From NCBI GenBank assembly GCA_002005505.1, contig MVGU01001915.1, positions 7,501 to 19,599 on the forward strand: 12,099 nucleotides of DNA, written 5' to 3'. Source of the DNA: Botryococcus braunii (lineage: Eukaryota > Chlorophyta > Trebouxiophyceae). Both the position numbers and the translations under genes were made by a program. This document shows positions 6,811-12,099 of this stretch, piece after piece (within the stretch, counting starts at the first letter, position 1; every line of letters starts with the position of its first letter). Under the pieces are notes generated by a model, which was given only the letters and a program-made list of their open reading frames with translations, was not told where the DNA came from and made no database searches.

Positions 6811-7384
6811 GTCAACATTGGCTTAGGGCGATGTACATCAACATCCTGCCGTAGAAACTGCTGTTTGGTGTAGGTCCAGGAACAGTGAGGGGTTGGAAGA
6901 GCAAGGGATGCTGTGGGAATCGAGCCAGGAATGTCCACAGATACCTGCAAGGTTCCCCCTAATGGCGGAGGCAGAGTATCTGGGTTGGTCAAATGCGGCA
7001 AGCTAAGGGGTGTAGATACACAAGTACTGCGTGTGCTTCAAAGCCACAGACACTTTATAAAAAGAGCGCAGACAGCCTCAATACGTTCAGTTTCCATTTC
7101 CTTTTGTCGCTCTGAGGCTGGGGCAGCATTGGCATGAGTTGACATGGAGGAGCTCATACACTGCCGGGCATCCTCAGCCCCTGGCCCTCACCAGACACAA
7201 TTCAGTAAGAAATCTTCGTCTCAATAACTTTGAATCTACATGTGCACATGTGCACGTGCACGTGCAAATGAACTCTGAGAAAGTCACATCTTTATCTTCC
7301 CCTTGCAACTGTGTCCAACACGTGTGTGCCGGTCACCTATAGCAGCTAGATCTTCAAGTCCGTCTAATCAGTAACCCCACCGGT
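6811..7384. other. Intergenic stretch without recognised genes
   Basis: Several short frames on both strands (65-74 codons) with no visible domains. The only distinct structure is the alternating purine-pyrimidine tract at 7237-7266. Confidence 0.4.
7237..7266. repeat. 30-nt alternating purine-pyrimidine tract
   Basis: Every base from T7237 to A7266 alternates pyrimidine and purine, mostly TG/CA/CG steps such as TGTGCACATG and CACGTGCACG. Such tracts are prone to form Z-DNA under negative supercoiling. Confidence 0.75.
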
Positions 7385-7418
7385 TATAATTATAGCCTGG
7401 TACCAGGCTATAATTATA
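7385..7418. repeat. Perfect 34-bp palindrome without spacer
   Basis: The arm TATAATTATAGCCTGGT (7385-7401) is followed directly by its exact reverse complement (7402-7418), centred on GGTACC. It can form a cruciform or, if transcribed, a hairpin. The A/T-rich outer part and G/C-rich centre do not resemble a bacterial terminator, and no U-tract follows. Confidence 0.92.
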
Positions 7419-7726
7419 TTCAGCTCAACAACAAGATTCTAGTCAGGGGAGTTTGAAGGCATATGTGAAGACGAGAACGCTGATTAGCTGAGACGCAAAA
7501 ACTTTGCACACGGCCGTCTTGTATTCCCTCATTCCGCATATAATCCAGTCAACATGCTAAACGTAATAAATTAAACTTCTTTTTTACAGAGATCGTATTC
7601 AGAGCTAATCCTGAGGAGCCTACCTCTTACGTGAACTTCACAAACTGGTAATTAAAGGACTGGCAGATTTATCGACAAGCAAGTTATTCATTCTACTCGC
7701 CTTGTGACGATGAACACGGCGAGGGG
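7419..7726. other. Intergenic stretch, nothing recognised
   Basis: No ORF with identifiable domains and no strong repeat. Confidence 0.4.
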
Positions 7727-7857
7727 AGTTGCACGGTACAGACTGTACCGTGCAACTGTACTGTGCTGTACCGTACAATACTGTTGCAAGCCTGTACCGT
7801 GCAACTGAACTGTACCATACAGTACAGTGCTGTTGAAGCCCTGCAGTACAGCCTCGG
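7727..7857. repeat. Cluster of GTAC-containing inverted repeats
   Basis: The first element is a 15-nt arm AGTTGCACGGTACAG (7727-7741) and its exact complement (7743-7757) around one A. The half-site CTGTACCGTGCAACTG recurs directly at 7743-7758 and 7792-7807. Related strings TGTACCGTACAA (about 7768) and ACTGTACCATACAGTACAG follow. The whole block could fold into several alternative stems. It lies about 500 bp upstream of the profilin-like ORF. Confidence 0.85.
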
Positions 7858-8350
7858 ATCAGTGTGGCCGATCGTGGAAATTGCCCTGATACGAATCTTG
7901 ACGCTTCGCATGGGGGGGTAGAATTCCTAAATTTAAACCGTTTAAACCGATTCATTTCCTAACGATTCGTAACACATCTCAATTCCCAATCTCAATTCCA
8001 ATCTATCTGAATTCCCAATCCAGTTATCCATGTTTTCTGGTCCATGTTTTGTGGACAGATGTAATTATTCTGGAAATTTATAGTGTTGTACAATTCAGCA
8101 GCTGCAGCCGAACCCATGCCCGTCCGGTTTAGGCTCGCACTATGTTGGGAAGCTGCAGGCGGACCCATTCTCCACCTAGCCGGCGCATGTATTCGTGTAC
8201 TGTACGGTACAAGTATTCATAATCCCTAGCCGTTTTGATCGAGCGCTCCTTCATTGACACTCTTCCGCATCCACCTGCCACATTAGAGATCGTAAGGTTA
8301 TATTTTTCAATCAGTCAGAACCCATAGGGCTCTCTCATCGTGTTGCAAGT
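7858..8350 (+). other. Presumed upstream region of the profilin-like gene
   Basis: No separate gene seen. Contains short reiterated strings (TTTAAACCG twice at about 7931-7950; TCAATTCCCAATC-like repeats at about 7978-8020) and TGTACGGTACA at 8201-8211, related to the cluster upstream. No convincing TATA box or start site can be fixed from sequence. Confidence 0.35.
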
Positions 8351-8785
8351 ATGTGTGCGTATCAATCCCGAATCGAGCAGATGCTTACAAGTACGGTACG
8401 TAAGAGGGGAGGTTGGGGGTCTACTGCTTGCAAATTGTCAGATGCTGCTATCTTCAATAAAGAAGACGGTTCTTGCCTAGCCAAAAGTCCAGGGTTTCCG
8501 GCAGCCTCTGCCGACGATATCAAGGGCCTCTTAGACTTGTTAGCGAACGGTGTGCGTAATGAGGATTCATTTACACTAGGAGACGGTTTTTTCACGAATA
8601 TTTACCTTAAAGAAGACGGGGACGGGTCGGGGAAGAAATACTTACTGGCACAGGACGACAGTCTTTCTGCCCCGAATGTCATGGCCTTCTCGGGAAACTC
8701 TGCGTTAATTATTGTAATGTACGAACACGAAATTCTTATGTATGGAGTCATGGAGGCCATCTCGGGCGCTGCTGGTGGTCTATGA
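8351..8785 (+). CDS. Profilin-like protein (divergent)
   Basis: A complete 144-codon ORF in the size range of profilins, which bind actin monomers and promote filament growth at formin- and Ena-type proline-rich sites in the cytoplasm. The start is set by the ATG at 8351, where MCAYQSRIEQML lines up with the usual profilin N-terminal helix (M-x-x-[YW]-x-x-x-[IV]-[DE]-x-x-L). The core strand motif DAAIFNKEDGSCLAKSPGF (31-49) matches the A-x-I-x-x-x-DGS-x-x-A-S-x-x-F signature. A helix follows (ADDIKGLLDLLANG, 54-67), then a GKKYLLAQDD strand (94-103) and SALIIVMYEHEI (117-128), where profilins carry an aliphatic strand ending in Y. It differs from classical profilins by a basic RKRGGWG insert near residue 17, an acidic KEDGDGSG loop (87-94), no Trp near position 3 and a Gly-rich C-terminus. 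The assignment rests on motif order recognised by eye. The gene has no intron as read; a retrocopy or a compact gene is possible. Confidence 0.6.
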   Translation: MCAYQSRIEQMLTSTVRKRGGWGSTACKLSDAAIFNKEDGSCLAKSPGFPAASADDIKGLLDLLANGVRNEDSFTLGDGFFTNIYLKEDGDGSGKKYLLAQDDSLSAPNVMAFSGNSALIIVMYEHEILMYGVMEAISGAAGGL

Positions 8786-9333
8786 TTCAATTGTGGAATG
8801 TACGCTTTTTCTGAAAACATCGAACCTCTTTGGGTTCTTGTTTGGATGGGCCCGGCCATGCATGCTACAATTTCTGTAGCTGGCGGTATGTCGTTCATTG
8901 AAATGATTCATCAGCGATAGTCTTGGAATCTGATAATCGTTATTAAAACAGTACTGAAAATAGGCATTTCCTCCTTACACGGCGGTATGATCAACTGACG
9001 CAGCTTCCCATTCTCTCTTCTGACCCTCCGAGTATGTAAAGAGTATATAACATTATTTCTATATTTGTAATTTTCTGTTTTCATTCGAATTTCCGAGTAC
9101 ACTACAAGTTTTCACGGGTTTGCACGTGTCCATGCCCAGGCCATGTGGCCACTGAAGTCAACTATCTAGGGGTGTGCTATACTGTAGTATTAACACCGTA
9201 TACCCGCCTCCAGCAGGTGCTGCTCATGCATTACCATGCTTTCAAGGCTGATGATGCAAGAAAACGTCTGCACTCGCGAGAGTTTGAGATCAGCAAAGTG
9301 TCCCTTTGGTACCCTGCGCAGGCATGCAATCTA
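8786..9333. other. Region downstream of the profilin-like gene
   Basis: No further gene supported. If the host is a chlorophyte, the TGTAA strings at 9035-9039 and 9066-9070 are candidate polyadenylation signals for the gene ending at 8785, as TGTAA is the usual signal in that group. This depends on the host assignment. Confidence 0.3.
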
Positions 9334-9361
9334 CATATGGCTGCATGCATGTAGCCATATG
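9334..9361. repeat. 28-bp palindrome with one mismatch
   Basis: CATATGGCT (9334-9342) pairs with AGCCATATG (9353-9361). The centre CATGCATG (9344-9351) is itself palindromic, and only the G9343/T9352 pair breaks the symmetry. Confidence 0.85.
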
Positions 9362-10087
9362 GGTTAACGGGGGGGCAGAGATAGTGTATTGCAGCACGGC
9401 AGTCAATCGCCAATAAACTTGCAGTCTCGTCATGCAATACGAGACCTGGCCCTTGTGAAGCGCATTAAGATCTCCTAGAGTAGACACAACTTTGAAATAT
9501 TTTAAAAGATTCATTTAAAGGATTCCTTTCTTTTGAAGGATACTTTTAAGAGATTGATTCTTCTAGAATATTCATGGAGTTGTACCAAACTAGGGGCATA
9601 GTTTGTCTGTTGCTCACTGGGCGTACAAACTGACATGCATGCATGCATGCTTCTCCCAATTCTAATTGGGATAGCAGACACTGGAGATGTGTTGGTCGGA
9701 AGATTTTATGTTTACATGCAACAGTACTCTAAAGCAGACAGGGGCTCTGTCTGTCTGCCTACTCATGAGCTCGGCCGACCGGTCAAGAATAATGGGCTGG
9801 CAGTATTGGCAATATTGTAATATGAATTATGTTGTAGTGATAATTTATTTATGATCGGCAAGTCCACTGCCGATCTCCACTTCCTTGACCTGCAGCAAAC
9901 CACACGGTTGCATGCTTTTTGCACTTGCAGATCCAACAATCCTCCGTCTACAATTGACAAGGGGCATATGATTTATGATGGGAATTACTTTACAAGCTTG
10001 TAAGAGCTGCGTGAGGGGCCTGGGAGTCCCCAACAGAGCGCTTCAACCATCCTAACCCACAGGACATTGATCCCCAGACTGGTGCTA
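9362..10087. other. Intergenic stretch with small hairpins, no gene seen
   Basis: Contains (ATGC)4 at 9635-9650, an inverted repeat TCCCAATT/AATTGGGA at 9654-9671 (2-nt loop), and GATCGGCA/TGCCGATC at 9853-9875 (7-nt loop). A block rich in TTTAAAAGATT and GGATTCCTTTC-like strings lies at about 9495-9575. Short frames here show no domains. Confidence 0.45.
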
Positions 10088-10130
10088 CCTACAGTACTTC
10101 ACAGTACATTTTATCGTACTTTACAGTACA
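10088..10130. repeat. Direct repeats of ACAGTAC
   Basis: ACAGTAC occurs at 10091-10097, 10101-10107 and 10123-10129, with CGTACT between the last two. The core matches the GTAC-rich cluster at 7727-7857, but the arrangement is direct, not inverted. Confidence 0.6.
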
Positions 10131-10330
10131 ATGTTGAATGTTGAAGGCAGACCAACTATATGTTGTGACAGTCTTGCCACAGTATCCCTGAGCTTTAGCA
10201 TCAACATTTGAAAGCGCTTGCATTACGTTTAAGAGTTAGGATTCTGGACCCTGCTGGGCAGGCAATAATGCTTTCTGAGGCAGCTGCTACTGCGAGTCCT
10301 GTCAGCACAATGAAAGTCAGGTTTAGCCCT
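10131..10330. other. Intergenic stretch, nothing recognised
   Basis: No supported ORF, RNA gene or repeat. Confidence 0.4.
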
Positions 10331-10730
10331 GGGGTTCGTCAGGCCTAGGGTTGGTCGGGCCCTAGGGTTGGTCGGGCCCTCGGGTTGGTCAGGCACTAGG
10401 TGTTGGTCAAGCCCTAGGTGTTGGTCGGGCCCTAGGGTTCGTCAGGCCTAGGGTTAGTCGGGCCCTATGGTTGGCCAGGCCCTAGGGTTGGCCAGGCCTA
10501 GGGTTGGTGGGGCCCTAGAGTTGGTCGGGCCCTAGGGTTGGTCGGGCCCTAGGGCTGGCCAGGCCCTAGGGTTGGCCAGGCCCTAGGGTTGGCCAGGCCC
10601 AGGGTTGGTGGGGCCCTCGGGTTGGTCGGGCCCTAGGATTGGTCAGGCCCTAGGATTGGTCGGGCCCTAGGGTTGGTCAGGCCCTAGGTGTTGGTCGGGC
10701 CCTAGGTGTTGATGGGGCTCTAGGGTTGGT
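10331..10730. repeat. 17-bp minisatellite, about 23 units
   Basis: Consensus unit GGGTTGGTCGGGCCCTA, with units of 16 to 18 bp. Common variants are GGCCAGG for GGTCGGG, GGTGTT for GGGTT, and single-base losses. Variants occur in runs (for example three consecutive GGCCAGG units near 10553-10600), which suggests blockwise duplication. The unit length is not a multiple of three and frames are not kept, so it is not coding. It contains palindromic CCCTAGGG and GGGCCC cores. Confidence 0.93.
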
Positions 10731-10886
10731 AACGGCTGTTGATGGTCTTGACTGATAAGGTCCGCGTGCTGAAGCGGTCAGAGCCCTGGCCGGGCCTTTC
10801 TCCAGAGGGGCAGTGGAATTACTGTTGCTGATTGCATTTGCAGTAAGGCTCCCGGCAGCTTCGGTCAGATTTTAAACAGTAATAAC

Positions 10887-10887
<1 letters not shown>
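10731..10887. other. Spacer between minisatellite and microsatellite
   Basis: About 157 bp, no gene or repeat recognised. Confidence 0.4.
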
Positions 10888-10980
<93 letters not shown>

Positions 10981-10985
10981 TATTA

Positions 10986-11061
<76 letters not shown>
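10888..11061. repeat. (TTA)n microsatellite
   Basis: About 58 trinucleotide units over 174 bp. The run is pure except for two ATAT interruptions near 10976-10987 that shift its phase. Such length suggests high instability, and the assembled length may differ from the true length. Confidence 0.97.
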
Positions 11062-11702
11062 TCATTACCATTAACTCCACTTGCAAGGCCAGTTGGGGAT
11101 CTTGGGTTTCTGAAATTTGAGCGCCGCAACTGCATTTTTCACACCTGCATTTTCCATGGACGCTATACCTCTAGCTAGGGGTAGACATAGTGTTTGTCAG
11201 AAGCTCAATGATACCCGCTGTACACTCGATATGAGCATGTGGGCTGCGTGTATCGAGGGTGGCTTCGCACCGCCCATTTCACAGCTTGTAGAGCAGAAAA
11301 ATATACTAATTTTGGTTCAAAGAACGATCTGCCTTTATTGCACTTGGGGAAACCGATTTAGCAATACAGCAATTTTTCCAAGCCAGTGTTAACTGCTTCT
11401 GGAAAGCATCCTTCGCTCCGGTAGAAATTATCGGACACTTTCGTGTGGGAAACTTAAATCTCCCAGATTTGGAAGAATGTCACCGTTCATCTCGAGGATA
11501 TTTGCAGCGCTGCTGAATCTGTATGTCGCCGCAATCCAAAACATTTGATGCAACACCGTTAAGTAACTAACAACGACCTGCATTGTTACAGGTCCCTTGG
11601 GACCTCCCTTACTTGCAGTACAAATTGGATGTGCCTGCCAAGAATTGCGAGTGCCTAACGTTGGTTTCAACAGCCGCTCGCCCGATGGGGGTTGGTATCC
11701 AA
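11062..11702. other. Intergenic stretch without recognised genes
   Basis: A plus-strand frame at 11117-11392 (91 codons) and a minus-strand frame at 11428-11871 (147 codons) are open, but neither shows known motifs and the latter runs into repeat DNA. A small palindrome AGGTCCC-TT-GGGACCT lies at 11590-11605. Confidence 0.4.
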
Positions 11703-11728
11703 CCTCCCTCCCCCCCCCCTCCCCCGGG
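11703..11728. repeat. C-rich tract (G-rich on the minus strand)
   Basis: Runs of 3, 10 and 5 C separated by single T residues within CCTCCCTC...CCCCCGGG. The minus strand has enough G-runs to form a G-quadruplex. A GGTTGG/CCAACC hairpin lies just upstream. Confidence 0.7.
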
Positions 11729-11834
11729 ACGCCATGGGGCCGGAAGCGAGGGGGGCGGGATGACATGTCCAAGATCACGGTTCCTGGTCGCAATGTAGCT
11801 TCTGGGGTTAGGCCTGGGACCCACACATGATAAC

Positions 11835-12050
11835 ACATGAGTTGTGAACAATGAACAGAACTGTCGCACAATGTATAGAAGTGTAGAACTGTACAGGCTT
11901 TAAAACATGAGTTGTAGAAAAATGTGTAGAGCTTTCACACAATGGATAGATTTGTAGAACTGTAGATAATGTTGGACCTGTAATACATGTTGAGACAATG
12001 CATACAGCTGGCAGACAATGCACAGGTTGTAGAACTGCACATAAGATATA
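11835..12050. repeat. Degenerate tandem repeat, about 70-80 bp unit
   Basis: ACATGAGTTGT or its variant starts at 11835, 11905 and 11985, and TGTAGAACTG recurs at 11882, 11953 and 12028. Each unit also holds ACAATG and ATAGA/ATACA strings in the same order. Divergence between units is considerable. It may continue beyond the window. Confidence 0.7.
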
Positions 12051-12099
12051 GAGTGGAATAGCTGAGTTGGAGCCAATGTGCTGAGCTACGACTGGCTGA

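Noticed and set aside
7385..7418. Rho-independent terminator
   Set aside because: Eukaryotic context, A/T-rich outer stem, no following T-tract and no gene ending nearby.
7638..7955. Minus-strand open frame of 105 codons
   Set aside because: Its middle is a translation of the GTAC inverted-repeat cluster, with repetitive Cys/Thr/Val/Tyr-rich content.
8602..8898. Minus-strand open frame of 98 codons
   Set aside because: Antisense to the profilin-like ORF, which has recognisable motifs.
10331..10730. Telomere-type repeat array, because of the CCCTAGGGTT strings
   Set aside because: The unit is 17 bp and degenerate; it does not consist of tandem 6-8-bp telomeric units.
11428..11871. Minus-strand open frame of 147 codons, the longest outside the retrotransposon and the profilin-like gene
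   Set aside because: Gly/Pro-rich reading of a G-run and of repeat DNA, no recognisable motif, and overlapping frames on both strands are equally open.

Overview
The window is eukaryotic nuclear DNA, probably from a green alga (Viridiplantae). The evidence is a Ty1/copia-type LTR retrotransposon whose reverse transcriptase and RNase H look like chlorophyte/plant copia proteins, abundant micro- and minisatellite DNA, sparse single ORFs, and no operon-like packing or bacterial ribosome binding sites. The lineage assignment is inference; I cannot name a species.

Layout. Positions 1-175 hold three copies of a roughly 60-bp tandem repeat. Positions 393-6080 are one complete LTR retrotransposon insertion on the minus strand. 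It has two 703-bp LTRs that read as identical, a 5-bp target duplication CCATT (388-392 and 6081-6085), a primer-binding site complementary to the anticodon arm of initiator tRNA-Met (5364-5377) and a polypurine tract (1096-1104). Between these lie gag, the start of a protease, and a long ORF with reverse transcriptase and RNase H. The rest of the protease and the whole integrase are missing, and gag is split by a one-base frameshift. So the copy cannot make a standard Gag-Pol, yet it inserted recently, which suggests proteins supplied in trans by an intact relative.

From 6086 to 8350 there is mostly non-coding sequence with several strong palindromes, including a perfect 34-bp one at 7385-7418 and a cluster of GTAC-containing inverted repeats at 7727-7857. 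A single intact intronless ORF at 8351-8785 encodes a divergent profilin-like protein (actin monomer binding). From 8786 to the end the sequence is intergenic and repeat-rich: several hairpins, a 17-bp minisatellite of about 23 units (10331-10730), a (TTA)n microsatellite of about 174 bp (10888-11061), a C-rich tract (11703-11728) and a degenerate repeat of about 70-80 bp (11835-12050).

The most interesting structure is at the 5' LTR/primer-binding-site junction. The last part of U5 carries a 10-nt copy of the tRNA segment that the primer-binding site pairs with, so the element's RNA can form a 10-bp hairpin that either masks the primer-binding site or places a U5 3' end exactly where the tRNA primer end would lie. 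A second unexplained pattern is a CATAAGG motif shared by the LTRs and by two 23-bp palindromes inside the pol ORF.
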